DNA of 64,000 nucleotides from positions 620,001 through 684,000 of the forward strand of contig NZ_JAZDRL010000001.1 of assembly GCF_047501465.1 (NCBI RefSeq), read 5' to 3'. The stretch comes from Pseudochelatococcus sp047501465. GTDB lineage: Bacteria; Pseudomonadota; Alphaproteobacteria; Rhizobiales; Beijerinckiaceae. The notes below the pieces were generated by a model that was not told where the DNA came from, ran no database searches, and was given only the letters and a program-made list of their open reading frames with translations. This document shows, piece after piece, positions 42,645-53,502 of this stretch. The position numbers were made by a program, and so were the translations under genes. Within the stretch, counting starts at the first letter, position 1. Every line of letters starts with the position of its first letter.

Positions 42645-43589
42645 TCAGGCACCCGCTGCATCACGTCGCTTGCGCATCAATGTCTCAAGTTCAACATCAG
42701 GCGCTTTTGGCAACTGGACATCCAGTGTCACAATCAAATCGCCATTACCATCTTTGCTAGGCAAACCTTTGCCACGTAAGCGAAAATTCTTCCCGGTACT
42801 TGAATAGGGCGGGATATTCATAGACACAGTCCCCGACAAAGTGGGCACATGCACACTGGCACCTAGAACCGCGTCTTCCAAAGATATGGGCAGCCGCGAA
42901 CGCAAAGTTTGGCCATCAACTGTAAAGTCACGATGCGGCGCAAAATGCACTGTCAACAGCGCATCACCCGATTCGCCGCCGAATGGACTGGGATCACCAA
43001 GGCCGCGCAAGCGAATCGTTTGCCCATCTTTTACGCCTGTTGGCAGCGTAACCTCGACTTCCCGCCCAGTAGGAAGCTCAACACGGCACTTACCACCACT
43101 AACGATCTGCTCTAGTGTGACGCGAATTTCCGCTTCAACATCCTGCCCCCGAGGCCGTTCTCGCGTGGTGCGTTGACTGCGCGCCTGAGGTCCAGCGCCA
43201 GCACCGGACGAACCACGGCGCATTGCATCACCAAAAAGGTCAGAGAAAATATCGCCAGGGTCAAAACCACTTGAGCGCCCCCCTCCTCCAAACGGGCCAC
43301 CGCCGGTGTAACGAAAACCATCAAAGCCACCGCCACCTGCACGCCCACCAAAGCCAGAGGCGCGAGGCTTGCCGTCAGCATCGATCTCACCCCGATCAAA
43401 CTGGCCGCGCTTATCTTTATCACCGAGGATTTCATAGGCCGTATTGAGCTCGGCGAACCTGTCCTTGGCCTTTGGATCATCCTTATTGCGATCAGGATGC
43501 CATGTCTTGGCCAAGCGACGAAACGCCTTTTTAACTTCGGCTTCATCCGCAGTTTTCGAAACGCCCAAAATCTCATAAGGGTTGCGCAT
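42645..43589 (-). CDS. DnaJ-like chaperone without zinc fingers (CbpA type)
   Basis: 314 residues: J domain at 1-70 with WHPDRNKDD (HPD motif), a Gly/Phe-rich linker (FGGRAGGGGFDGFRYTGGGPFGGGG), then two CTD beta-sandwich domains (RGQDVEAEIRVTLEQIVSGGKCRVEL to the end). It lacks the CxxCxGxG zinc repeats of DnaJ, so it is a type B/CbpA co-chaperone for DnaK. The ATG at 43589 overlaps the stop of a small upstream frame (ATGA). Placement next to fabI and pdxH is usual in Rhizobiales. Confidence 0.9.
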   Translation of the reverse strand: MRNPYEILGVSKTADEAEVKKAFRRLAKTWHPDRNKDDPKAKDRFAELNTAYEILGDKDKRGQFDRGEIDADGKPRASGFGGRAGGGGFDGFRYTGGGPFGGGGRSSGFDPGDIFSDLFGDAMRRGSSGAGAGPQARSQRTTRERPRGQDVEAEIRVTLEQIVSGGKCRVELPTGREVEVTLPTGVKDGQTIRLRGLGDPSPFGGESGDALLTVHFAPHRDFTVDGQTLRSRLPISLEDAVLGASVHVPTLSGTVSMNIPPYSSTGKNFRLRGKGLPSKDGNGDLIVTLDVQLPKAPDVELETLMRKRRDAAGA

Positions 43590-43804
43590 CAATCCACTCC
43601 AACCGCGATCCCGGACGCCTGTAAGGCTCTTGCCTCAACAAGAACGCACCGAATAATCACACCGTCAACAACCTCAGCACTCAACGGGGATACCGCTTCG
43701 ATGACTCTTCCGACGATTATCTGGCCCATATGATAGCAATGTTGCAAAATAGCAACATGGATAAAACTGAAATCATCATCATGTTTTAGCGTGATTGCGC
43801 GCAT
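43589..43804 (-). CDS. Possible small protein upstream of the DnaJ gene, 71 residues
   Basis: A short frame whose stop overlaps the DnaJ start in ATGA fashion. The second half (MGQIIVGRVIEAVSPLSAEVVDGVIIRCVLVEARALQ) has a strand/helix-like hydrophobic rhythm. No homologue is recognised and codon quality is ordinary, so it may be a coupling leader or chance. Confidence 0.3.
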   Translation of the reverse strand: MRAITLKHDDDFSFIHVAILQHCYHMGQIIVGRVIEAVSPLSAEVVDGVIIRCVLVEARALQASGIAVGVD

Positions 43805-43931
43805 CTAAAGCAATTCAAGCATAAATAATGCGGCATATCAAAGTGTTAGATGCTATATGCGCAGCTTGGAACAGGCACTTGGCGCAGCAATATGCCTGTG
43901 GAATATCAGTTAAGGTTTCCAATCCCATTGA

Positions 43932-44450
43932 TCAGATAGGTGATGCATCCAGCGCAGTCCACTGCCCATCGGCTAACCGGCAAGCGGAACCCGTGAGCTT
44001 ATCAGATTGCCCTTGATAATTTAGCGTAGCATTGAACTTACGGCAAACGAGATCATTCTTCAGAAAAGGTTTTCCCAAGGCTACAAAATCTCCACGAATG
44101 CCAGTCCGTGGATTTGCCCACGGCGCGGTTTCGCCAGAGCCTAGTGGATCAAGCGCGGTACCTAGCGCCATACTTGCGAAACTCCAATCATCGGGCGTCA
44201 ATTCTGATGAAAGCTTTTGCCCCTCATCATCAGCCACTGACTGGGTAACGAGTTTATCGTTGCCGCTAAACATGTCTCCAACAGGCATAGCAATACTGCA
44301 ACCAGCAACGGCGATACTGCACAGCACAGTTATGACGAACCGAGTGGTTCGTTCGGATGCTTGCGCCAGCCGAATGGAAGATGAGCGCGACAAAGCGCGC
44401 AATTCGCGTTGCACGATAACTCTGTGCATAATCGATGACAGCTTCATCAT
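43932..44450 (-). CDS. RT0821/Lpp0805-type surface lipoprotein
   Basis: About 172 residues starting at the ATG pair 44445-44450 behind AGGGG; the open frame runs further upstream, across the pdxH start, without meaning. A basic n-region (QRELRALSRSSSIRLAQASERTTR), hydrophobic core and lipobox VAGC predict a lipoprotein. The mature domain has SSELTPDDWSFASMALGTALDPLGSGETAPWANPRTGIRGDF and DLVCRKFNATLNYQGQSDKLTGSACRLADGQW, which match the RT0821/Lpp0805 surface-protein family (structure resembles small OMP-type beta domains). Function unknown. Only 43 bases separate it from divergent pdxH. Confidence 0.82.
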   Translation of the reverse strand: MMKLSSIMHRVIVQRELRALSRSSSIRLAQASERTTRFVITVLCSIAVAGCSIAMPVGDMFSGNDKLVTQSVADDEGQKLSSELTPDDWSFASMALGTALDPLGSGETAPWANPRTGIRGDFVALGKPFLKNDLVCRKFNATLNYQGQSDKLTGSACRLADGQWTALDASPI

Positions 44451-44493
44451 GCCCCTATCTGTGATACGCAAAAAATAACGCGATAAAACGAAT

Positions 44494-45138
44494 ATGAACG
44501 GGAGTATTAAAACCTTGCAGACCTTAACGAGCAGTAACTTTTCTGAAAATAACGACCCTTTTGGGCTTTTTTCAGACTGGTTGGCGGATGCAGAAGCCGC
44601 GGAAATTAATGACCCAAATGGCATGGCGCTCGCAACTGTCGATGCTGATGGCCTGCCTGACGTGCGTATGGTTCTTCTAAAATCTTATGATCCGCAAGGC
44701 TTTGTGTTCTTTACTAACGAAGAAAGCGCAAAAGGTCGCCAATTGGCAGAGGTAGCCAAAGCAGGATTATTGTTCCACTGGAAGAGCCTTCGCCGCCAGG
44801 TACGTATACGAGGTCTCGTGGAGTGGGTTAGCGAGGAGGAATCTGATGCTTATTATGCATCACGCCCTCGCGGAAGCCGAATCGGTGCATGGGCTTCACA
44901 ACAATCTCGTCCTTTGGAAAGTCGCTTTGCACTGGAAAAAGCTGTTGCCGGTTATACTGCCAAATATAGCGTAGGCTACATACCTCGTCCGCCTTATTGG
45001 CATGGCTACCGCGTTCTTCCGCTCTCCATAGAATTTTGGCATGACCGACCTTTCCGCTTGCACGAGCGCATAAAATTCACGCGAAACACAGTGGATGCAA
45101 AGAACTCAGCGTGGGAGAAGACACGACTGTATCCCTAA
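44494..45138 (+). CDS. pdxH: Pyridoxamine/pyridoxine 5'-phosphate oxidase
   Basis: 214 residues; FMN enzyme making PLP from PNP or PMP. Motifs are DPNGMALATVDADGLPDVRMVLLKSYD, FFTNEESAKGRQLAE, GLLFHWKSLRRQVRIRG (FMN), SRPRGSRIGAWASQQSRPL and the C-terminal GYRVLPLSIEFWHDRPFRLHERI...WEKTRLYP (PLP site). ATG at 44494 has no clear ribosome site. Supplies PLP for several enzymes in this window (ilvE, cysK, threonine aldolase). Confidence 0.94.
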   Translation: MNGSIKTLQTLTSSNFSENNDPFGLFSDWLADAEAAEINDPNGMALATVDADGLPDVRMVLLKSYDPQGFVFFTNEESAKGRQLAEVAKAGLLFHWKSLRRQVRIRGLVEWVSEEESDAYYASRPRGSRIGAWASQQSRPLESRFALEKAVAGYTAKYSVGYIPRPPYWHGYRVLPLSIEFWHDRPFRLHERIKFTRNTVDAKNSAWEKTRLYP

Positions 45139-45206
45139 AGTCCGGTAATGCTTTTAAGCTGGCACTCTGATGCTTTCAGCCATAAAATGCGCACCGAATC
45201 GATAAA

Positions 45207-45250
45207 AATCGCGGCAATTTCGGTCAGGGAGATTGCCGTTTGTCGCGATT
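45207..45250. other. Nested hairpin between pdxH and typA
   Basis: Outer arms AATCGCG and CGCGATT enclose inner arms GCAAT and ATTGC; together almost a continuous 12-base stem with a bulge. It lies 68 bases after pdxH and 166 bases before typA and lacks a T-run. It may be a 3' processing signal or part of the typA leader. Confidence 0.4.
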
Positions 45251-45415
45251 CGTCATATATGCAGCGCTGTAAAGCCACTTGGCGGGTCGGGTCCGGGGGC
45301 TGATCATACGAAATCGTCAGCTGCTTGCGATGACATCATCTTGTCATGATGCAATGCCAATTGGCCTTATCACATTCAGTTCAACCGCGCGCGACCAGCG
45401 CGGTCAGGGAAACCC

Positions 45416-47239
<1,824 letters not shown>

Positions 47240-47264
47240 TCATTCAGGTTGTGTGCTGAATAAG

Positions 47265-47305
47265 AAAAACGCGGGAGGCATATGCTTCCCGCGTTTTTTT
47301 ATGTC
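47265..47305 (+). terminator. Intrinsic terminator of typA
   Basis: AAAAACGCGGGA pairs with TCCCGCGTTTTT around a GGCATATGCT loop that is itself self-complementary; a T-run follows. Confidence 0.88.
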
Positions 47306-47350
47306 TCTACTAAAAATGATTATTAGCCAAAGGCACCTAGTTTAAATTTC

Positions 47351-47393
47351 CTGGAGCAATGTTCCAATCAATGCTGATTGAAAATTGCTCCAG
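47351..47393. repeat. Extragenic palindrome at the 3' side of cysK
   Basis: CTGGAGCAAT and ATTGCTCCAG, continued inward by TTcCAATCA/TGATTGaAA, form a stem of about 20 bases with two mismatches and a four-base ATGC loop. The GGAGCAAT...ATTGCTCC ends recall the short palindromes of Brucellaceae. It begins ten bases after the cysK stop and may also stop or stabilise that transcript. Confidence 0.55.
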
Positions 47394-47402
47394 ACATAAA
47401 CG

Positions 47403-48380
47403 TTACAGCCCCTCGAACAACGCCGTCGATAGATAGCGCTCAGCAAATGATGGGATGATGATGACAATGTTTTTGCCCGCATACTCCGGCCGCGCACCGA
47501 TCTCTAGTGCGGCCGCAATGGCTGCCCCGGATGATATGCCAACAGGTACACCTTCTGTGCGCGCAAGCAGCCGGGCGTTGTCAAACGCTGTCTGATTACC
47601 CACGGTCACCACTTCATCGATCACTGAACGATCAAGGATTGGCGGCACGAAGCCAGGGCCAATGCCTTGGATTTTGTGTGGGCCAGGTGCCCCGCCTGAT
47701 AGAACAGGTGAATCTTCGGGCTCCACCGCAACGATGCGTACAGAAGGATTGCGTTCTTTCAGCACACGCCCGACACCCGTTATTGTGCCGCCAGTGCCAA
47801 CGCCCGATATCAGTACATCAACATGGCCATCGGTATCGTTCCAAATCTCCTCCGCAGTTGTGCGGCGGTGGATATCTGGATTAGCCGGGTTGGCAAACTG
47901 CTGCGGAATGACAGAATCTGGAATAGCCGCCTGCAATTCTTCAGCGCGCGCAATCGCACCTTTCATACCAGCCGCGCCGGGAGTGAGCTCAAGCTCTGCG
48001 CCCAGCAATGCCAACATTTTACGCCGCTCGATCGACATGGTCTCTGGCATTACAATAATAAGGCGATAGCCACGTGCCGCAGCGACGAACGCCAACGCAA
48101 TACCTGTATTACCAGAGGTTGGCTCGATCAGCGTGCCGCCTGGCTTCAGCACTCCTTGTGCTTCAAGCGCATCCACCATCGCCACGCCAATACGATCCTT
48201 GACGCTCGAAATGGGATTGAAGAACTCAAGCTTGGCAAGCAAGTTGGCCTTAACGCCCTTTTCAGCCGCCAGCCGATTGAGCTGCACGAGGGGCGTATCG
48301 CCAATGGTCTCGGTAATAGAACCGTAAACCCGCCCCCTGCCTGGCTTCTTTGCGCTTTGTGCTTTATCTGCTGCAGCCAT
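47403..48380 (-). CDS. cysK: Cysteine synthase (O-acetylserine sulfhydrylase)
   Basis: 325 residues, PLP beta-family. Start ITETIGDTPLVQLNRL, PLP lysine in NPISSVKDRIG, PTSGNTGIALA (substrate carboxylate loop), GVGTGGTITGVGR (phosphate loop), and C-terminal VGISSGAAIAAA. Makes cysteine from O-acetylserine and sulfide. ATG with complement 48378-48380. An Rrf2 regulator gene lies 65 bases upstream on the same strand and probably controls it. Confidence 0.95.
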   Translation of the reverse strand: MAAADKAQSAKKPGRGRVYGSITETIGDTPLVQLNRLAAEKGVKANLLAKLEFFNPISSVKDRIGVAMVDALEAQGVLKPGGTLIEPTSGNTGIALAFVAAARGYRLIIVMPETMSIERRKMLALLGAELELTPGAAGMKGAIARAEELQAAIPDSVIPQQFANPANPDIHRRTTAEEIWNDTDGHVDVLISGVGTGGTITGVGRVLKERNPSVRIVAVEPEDSPVLSGGAPGPHKIQGIGPGFVPPILDRSVIDEVVTVGNQTAFDNARLLARTEGVPVGISSGAAIAAALEIGARPEYAGKNIVIIIPSFAERYLSTALFEGL

Positions 48381-48445
48381 TTGTCTATCTCCTGTTACGG
48401 TTCATAGGGCAGTCTGCATTCCGATTTCAAAGCGGAATCAGGTGC

Positions 48446-48898
48446 CTAGATAGTGAAATCTCCGGCCAGGGTCGGCGCATTAACGTTCGCCGTCTTTTCC
48501 GCATTGCGACAGAGATCCTCGACGCTCACTTGATCAAGCCTGCTGAGAAAAGCTTCTGATGCCTCCCTCACGACGGGGCCAATCACCTGCTCTACCAAAA
48601 TTGAATCGGGCGCGGGAGGTAAGCTATCATCCGTCGAGGCTACCATTGCAGCACGCACGATATCACCCGCGCTGATACGCCTGCGTTCACGCGCTAGCTC
48701 ATATCCACCACGCGGACCGCGCACACCTTTCAAAATGCCCGAGCGCACAAGCTGCTGCAATACAGTTTCAAGATGACGAGGTGGGAGATGATGGCGTGCT
48801 GCGAGAAATTTTGCCGCAACAGGAGTCGGGCGCGCATGTATAGCGACATCGACCACAGCTGCAATGGCAAGCAGGCTTCGCCGGGATAACAGATACAT
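48446..48898 (-). CDS. Rrf2-family transcriptional regulator, probably cysteine-related
   Basis: 150 residues. Winged HTH at about 1-85 (SRRSLLAIAAVVDVAIHARPTPVAAKFLAARHHLPPRHLETVLQQLVRSGILKGVRGPRGGYELARERRRISAGDIVRAA). Only one cysteine (LCRNAE) is present, so the three-Cys iron-sulfur site of IscR, NsrR and RirA is missing. That resembles CymR, the Rrf2 repressor of cysteine genes that works with CysK in Bacillus. The position directly before cysK supports a similar role; this is inference. An inverted repeat 97 bases upstream is a candidate operator. Confidence 0.82.
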   Translation of the reverse strand: MYLLSRRSLLAIAAVVDVAIHARPTPVAAKFLAARHHLPPRHLETVLQQLVRSGILKGVRGPRGGYELARERRRISAGDIVRAAMVASTDDSLPPAPDSILVEQVIGPVVREASEAFLSRLDQVSVEDLCRNAEKTANVNAPTLAGDFTI

Positions 48899-48994
48899 CG
48901 ACTATCCTTGCTTATTGGCTCATTAAATTACAGCGCCGAGGCTACGGCTAACGGCCTCTACCTTACAAGAAAGAGACCCATCCAACTTACGTGT

Positions 48995-49013
48995 CAATTT
49001 ACCGTATAAATTG
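48995..49013. promoter_or_regulatory. Inverted repeat upstream of the Rrf2 gene
   Basis: CAATTT, seven bases, AAATTG (perfect arms). It sits in the promoter region of the Rrf2-cysK unit; candidate Rrf2 operator. The rest of 48899-49180 shows no gene. Confidence 0.35.
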
Positions 49014-49180
49014 GGAAATAAAAGCCTTTTCCGTAATTTTTCTGTGCGAATACAGCAGCGATGTATCGCCAAAGTAAATTTTAAATCAAATGAGCCCTTT
49101 GAACAGCGAGGAATGTTAGCGTTCCACGCAAATCCATTCCAAGCGCTACGCGAAGGGCCAAATAGCTACAAAGTTAAAGC

Positions 49181-49633
49181 TCACACTCCGGTTGAGCCAA
49201 ATCCGCCCGCCCCGCGCGCGGTATCATCAAGACTTGCAACGCTCTCAATTCGCACGCGGAGCACAGGGGCAACAATCAGCTGCGCAATACGCAAACCGCG
49301 CGTTACAGTGAAAGGCTCATCGCTTGTGTTATAAAGAATAATACCAACTTCCCCGCGATAGTCAGAATCTACTGTACCGGGAGTATTGAGCACGGTGATG
49401 CCGTTTTTCAATGCAAGCCCGGAGCGCGGGCGCACTTGCCCTTCTGTGCCATCCGGCAATGCGATGATCAGCCCCGTCGGCACCATGGCACGCTGGCGCG
49501 GTGCGATGACAATCGGCGCATTATCGGGCACTGCCGCCGCGAGATCGAGCCCGGCAGCCGCATCACTGGCATAAGCCGGTACAGGAAGTCCTTCAGCGTG
49601 CGGCAATTGCACGATACGCAGGGTTTGGGTCAT
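49181..49633 (-). CDS. dut: dUTP diphosphatase
   Basis: 150 residues with the five trimeric dUTPase motifs: AGLDLAAA, RPRSGLALKNGI, GTVDSDYRGEVGIILYN (catalytic Asp), GLRIAQLIVAPV and the C-terminal arm GAGGFGSTG. Hydrolyses dUTP to dUMP and works downstream of Dcd. ATG overlaps the coaBC stop (ATGA), implying coupled translation. Confidence 0.95.
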   Translation of the reverse strand: MTQTLRIVQLPHAEGLPVPAYASDAAAGLDLAAAVPDNAPIVIAPRQRAMVPTGLIIALPDGTEGQVRPRSGLALKNGITVLNTPGTVDSDYRGEVGIILYNTSDEPFTVTRGLRIAQLIVAPVLRVRIESVASLDDTARGAGGFGSTGV

Positions 49634-50934
49634 CAAACATCACCTTTCAGAAATTCGCCTATGCACATAATTAATCGCCGCGCGACTTGTGTTTTATCCA
49701 TGGTTGGCCAGCTTTCCATGCCATCCGCTTTCAGCAGATGCACTGTATTACGCTCACCCCCCATCACGTTCATTCCCTTGCCGACATCATTAGCAACGAT
49801 CCAGTCACAGCCCTTACGAGCAAGCTTTGTCTTGGCGTTATCAAGCACGGCATTTGTTTCTGCCGCAAACCCTACGACAAGCCTTGGACGCGGCGAGCCT
49901 TTGGCAACGGTCGCCAGAATGTCGGGATTTTCGATAAGCGACAACTGCGGCACTGGTCCTGCGCCCTTCTTGATTTTAGCGTCAGCCTCATCAGCAGCCC
50001 GCCAATCAGCGACAGCGGCAGCGAAAATAGCTGCATCAACAGGCAGATTTTCCAGCACCACCGCCAACATCTCACGCGCTGTCGTCACGTGCCGCACAGT
50101 CACCCCTTCAGGATCGGGCAAATCAACAGGTCCGGAGACGAGGATCACTTCAGCCCCCGCCTGTGCCGCAGCCCGCGCAATGGCATGTCCCTGCTTCCCT
50201 GATGAGCGATTTGCGATATAGCGCACCGGATCAATCGGCTCATGAGTGGGCCCAGATGTCACCAGAACGCGCTTGCCAGCAAGCGGTAGCAACGTGATCT
50301 GCTTCTCTTCCTGCTCAAGATCGCGAGAGAGCAACAATGGCGAGGGAGTGAGCAGAGCCTCAATCGCTGCAAGGATTTCATGTGGTTCCGACATGCGCCC
50401 AAGGCCGGCTTCGCCCCGCTCTGCCATCGCACCAATATTGGGGCCAACGAAATGGATGCCGTCCCCCTGCAGTGTTTCGACATTGCGCTGTGTAGCGACA
50501 TGCGACCACATGCGTGGGTTCATCGCCGGGGCAACCAGCACGGGTTTGTCGGTGGCCAACAACGCTGTTGAAGCGAGATCATCCGCCTGCCCTGTCGCCA
50601 TCTTGGCAAGCAGATCGGCAGTCGCAGGTGCGACCACAAGCAAATCAGCCGAACGTGAGAGCGCGATATGGCCAATATCTGCCTCATCCGTTAGCGAGAA
50701 CAGATCGTTAAACGCCCGCTCACCCGATAAGCTCGACACAGCCAAAGGCGTCACAAACTCACCGGCCGCCTTCGTCATGATGGCGCGTACAGCAAAGCCG
50801 CGATCCTTCGCGCGGCGGATCAGCTCAAGCACCTTATATGCCGCAATCCCACCGCCGATGATGATCAACAAGCTCTTGCCAGCAAATGGACGGCTGCCAT
50901 CAGGCGTGCTGTCATTAGGCGGGTTGAGGTTCAT
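49633..50934 (-). CDS. coaBC: Bifunctional phosphopantothenoylcysteine decarboxylase/phosphopantothenate-cysteine ligase
   Basis: 433 residues from ATG 50934 (GGGGAG six bases upstream; another ATG six codons earlier is possible). CoaC half at about 20-190: IIGGGIAAYKVLELIRRAKDRG, SRSADLLVVAPATADLLAKMATGQADDLAS and VAPAMNPRMWSHVATQRNVETL (catalytic loop). CoaB half from about 215: RVLVTSGPTHEPIDPVRYIANRSSGKQGHAIARAA. Two successive steps of coenzyme A synthesis. Part of the ubiE-ubiB-coaBC-dut run, all on the minus strand. Confidence 0.94.
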   Translation of the reverse strand: MNLNPPNDSTPDGSRPFAGKSLLIIIGGGIAAYKVLELIRRAKDRGFAVRAIMTKAAGEFVTPLAVSSLSGERAFNDLFSLTDEADIGHIALSRSADLLVVAPATADLLAKMATGQADDLASTALLATDKPVLVAPAMNPRMWSHVATQRNVETLQGDGIHFVGPNIGAMAERGEAGLGRMSEPHEILAAIEALLTPSPLLLSRDLEQEEKQITLLPLAGKRVLVTSGPTHEPIDPVRYIANRSSGKQGHAIARAAAQAGAEVILVSGPVDLPDPEGVTVRHVTTAREMLAVVLENLPVDAAIFAAAVADWRAADEADAKIKKGAGPVPQLSLIENPDILATVAKGSPRPRLVVGFAAETNAVLDNAKTKLARKGCDWIVANDVGKGMNVMGGERNTVHLLKADGMESWPTMDKTQVARRLIMCIGEFLKGDV

Positions 50935-50979
50935 GTTGCGCTCCCCATTCATTTTTATTTTAGGCGCTGACAGAAAGGC

Positions 50980-52536
50980 TTAAAACAACCCGATAAGCAG
51001 CAACGATGCAATCACCCACAAGGCAATTGTTGCACCACGGTTGCCACGCGCTTCCGCCCGGCCGATTGATTCCGTACTTGCCGGCGACAAAGTAACGCCG
51101 TTTATAGTCATATCCTCAAGCTGCGCGAACATACGTTCCCCGCGCGAGAGCAGCCCCGGCAATCGGCATAGCAATCCCCCGATATCCTTTGTGCTGCGTC
51201 CAGCATCAGCAAGAATACCCAACGGGCCAAGATTCTGCTCAATCCACTCACGCACCACAGGTTCTGCAGTGCCCCACATATCGAGATGCGGATCAAGCTT
51301 GCGCGCAACGCCCTCAACGACAACCATCGTCTTTTGCAACATCACGAGCTCGGTGCGCGTTTCCATATCAAACAATGCTGTCACTTCAAACAATAACGTG
51401 AGCAGCTTCGCCATTGAGATTTGATCGGCCCGCCGATTATGGATCGGTTCGCCTATCGCACGAATGGCCTGGGCAAAATCCGCCACGGAATGGTACGCGG
51501 GCACGTAGCCTGCGTCGAAATGCACCTGTGCTGTGCGGGTATAATCACGGGTGATAAAACCAAGCAGAATTTCCGCCAGGAAACGACGTTCGGGACGTCC
51601 CAATCGGCCCATGATGCCGCAATCAACCGCAACAAGACGGCCCTGTTGATCGACGAACAGGTTACCCGGATGCATATCCGCATGGAAAAAACCATCACGC
51701 AGCGCATGCCGCAGGAAGGACTGGATCACCGTGCGTCCCAACGCCACACGGTCGTGACCAGCGGCCTCAATAGCTGGAATATCCGACAGCGGAATGCCAT
51801 GCACCCACTCGCTGGTCATGACATCACGACCGGTCGTATCCCAATCAACACGTGGCACACGGAATTCAGCATCGTCACGGGTATTCTCGCCCATTTCCGA
51901 GAGTGCTGCCGCTTCCAGCCGAAGATCCATCTCCATGGTGACGGAACGCGCCAGGGTTTCAACCACCTCGATTGGGCGTAGACGGCGTGTATCAGGAAGC
52001 AGACGATGCACAACACCCGCTGCAAAACGCATAGAGCTGAGATCGCGCGCAAACCGCTCACGCACACCTGGGCGCAGAACCTTCACGGCAACGGTTTCTC
52101 CGCCATCGGGCAGGCGCGCCTTGTGTACCTGTGCAATGGATGCAGCTGCTATTGGTGGGCCAAAGTCGGCGAATAGAACGTCAATCCTGGCATCAAACGA
52201 AGCTTCGATAATCTGCACCGCTTTCGCCTGTGCGAAAGGTGGCATTTTATCCTGTAGCGCTTCAAGATCACGTGCTGCACGGGCACCGACGACATCGGGA
52301 CGCGTAGCCAGGAACTGCCCAAGCTTCACATAAGAAGGACCAAGACGCACAAACGCCGCAGCGAGACGCTCTGCCCCAGCGCCCGCCTTGCGACGTTCAA
52401 TCAATCGTCCCAATCGAATAACGAAGCGCGCCATTGGCGGCAGTTGCGAAGTATCAACAAGGCTTAATGCCCCTTCGCGCGCCAATACAAAACCTACGCG
52501 CGTAAGGCGCGCTACATGGAACAGACCGCTGATCAT
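50980..52536 (-). CDS. ubiB: Ubiquinone biosynthesis protein UbiB
   Basis: 518 residues, ABC1/ADCK atypical kinase family. KLGQFLATRPD (KxGQ motif) near 90, VAVKVLRPGV (nucleotide Lys), HADMHPGNLF and VAVDCGIMGRLG (catalytic and metal-binding Asp), and a C-terminal membrane helix (ATIALWVIASLLLIGLF). Supports ubiquinone synthesis, perhaps by ATP-driven extraction of intermediates. ATG 52536 lies seven bases after the ubiE stop; a longer frame overlaps ubiE and is ignored. Confidence 0.93.
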   Translation of the reverse strand: MISGLFHVARLTRVGFVLAREGALSLVDTSQLPPMARFVIRLGRLIERRKAGAGAERLAAAFVRLGPSYVKLGQFLATRPDVVGARAARDLEALQDKMPPFAQAKAVQIIEASFDARIDVLFADFGPPIAAASIAQVHKARLPDGGETVAVKVLRPGVRERFARDLSSMRFAAGVVHRLLPDTRRLRPIEVVETLARSVTMEMDLRLEAAALSEMGENTRDDAEFRVPRVDWDTTGRDVMTSEWVHGIPLSDIPAIEAAGHDRVALGRTVIQSFLRHALRDGFFHADMHPGNLFVDQQGRLVAVDCGIMGRLGRPERRFLAEILLGFITRDYTRTAQVHFDAGYVPAYHSVADFAQAIRAIGEPIHNRRADQISMAKLLTLLFEVTALFDMETRTELVMLQKTMVVVEGVARKLDPHLDMWGTAEPVVREWIEQNLGPLGILADAGRSTKDIGGLLCRLPGLLSRGERMFAQLEDMTINGVTLSPASTESIGRAEARGNRGATIALWVIASLLLIGLF

Positions 52537-52543
52537 GCCGCGC

Positions 52544-53296
52544 TCACAATTTCCAGCCAGAGTGGATGGCAACGATGCCACCACTAAGCGGGCGATATGT
52601 AGCGCGCGCAAAGCCTGCCTGCGTTATCATGTCGGCAAAGGCATCAGGAGGCGGGAATTTGCGGATGGATTCCACCAGATAGCGATAAGGCTCGCCGTCG
52701 CCCGTCACCAACTTGCCAAGCCCCGGAATGGCTTTGAATGAGTAGGTTTCATAAAGCGTATCGAGCAAAGGCACATCAACCTTGCTGAATTCCAGGCACA
52801 GAAAACGCCCGCCCCGCTTCAATACCCTGTAAGCCTCCCGTAATGCAGCCGGAATATCCGGTACATTACGGATACCGAAGGCGATTGTGTAAGCATCATA
52901 TGTTTTGTCAGGCAGCGGTAGCTTTTCCGCATTGCCTTGTACGAAACGAAGCTGGCTCTGGTACTTTTCCTTCGCCCGCCCACGACCGACACGCAGCATT
53001 TCGCCATTGATATCGAGAATGGTCACCTGCGTCTTGGCACCACCGGCATCAAGAACCCTAAAGCCTATATCGCCCGTACCTCCGGCCACATCGAGATGGT
53101 TGAACGGATGCTCATGCGGTGGGCGCAGCATGGAGATCAGCGCATCTTTCCACAAGCGGTGCATGCCAGCAGACATAACGTCGTTCATCACGTCATAGCG
53201 ATCGGCGACCTTGTGAAACACATCATCCACAAGCCCCTGCTTTTCAGCCAGCGGCACATCGGTGAAACCGAAATGAGTTGTCGTGTCGCTTGTCAT
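52544..53296 (-). CDS. ubiE: Ubiquinone/menaquinone C-methyltransferase UbiE
   Basis: 250 residues, class I SAM methyltransferase. VFHKVADRYDVMNDVMSAGMHRLWKD, SAM-binding LDVAGGTGDIGFRVL, and the UbiE signatures DAYTIAFGIRNVPDIPAALREAYRVLKRGGRFLCLEFS and SIRKFPPPDAFADMITQAGF. Methylates the ubiquinone ring. ATG start; first gene of the run towards dut; its promoter is shared with divergent mutM in a 206-base gap. Confidence 0.95.
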   Translation of the reverse strand: MTSDTTTHFGFTDVPLAEKQGLVDDVFHKVADRYDVMNDVMSAGMHRLWKDALISMLRPPHEHPFNHLDVAGGTGDIGFRVLDAGGAKTQVTILDINGEMLRVGRGRAKEKYQSQLRFVQGNAEKLPLPDKTYDAYTIAFGIRNVPDIPAALREAYRVLKRGGRFLCLEFSKVDVPLLDTLYETYSFKAIPGLGKLVTGDGEPYRYLVESIRKFPPPDAFADMITQAGFARATYRPLSGGIVAIHSGWKL

Positions 53297-53502
53297 CGTA
53301 TCATCCTGCCAGCCATTCCAACGCTTACGGTGATAAACCGGTTGCGCTTGGGATCCCCTATCATCCGCAATGTGAGATCAGAGATTCTCGCCCATTTTTG
53401 CGGACCATAGCGAATGCAGCGCCGCTTCGCTATCTTCAAGTAGGTATCTTCGGGTATCTTATGCTGCAAAGAACATCATTTTGAGAAAGCTTACCCTGCA
53501 CC

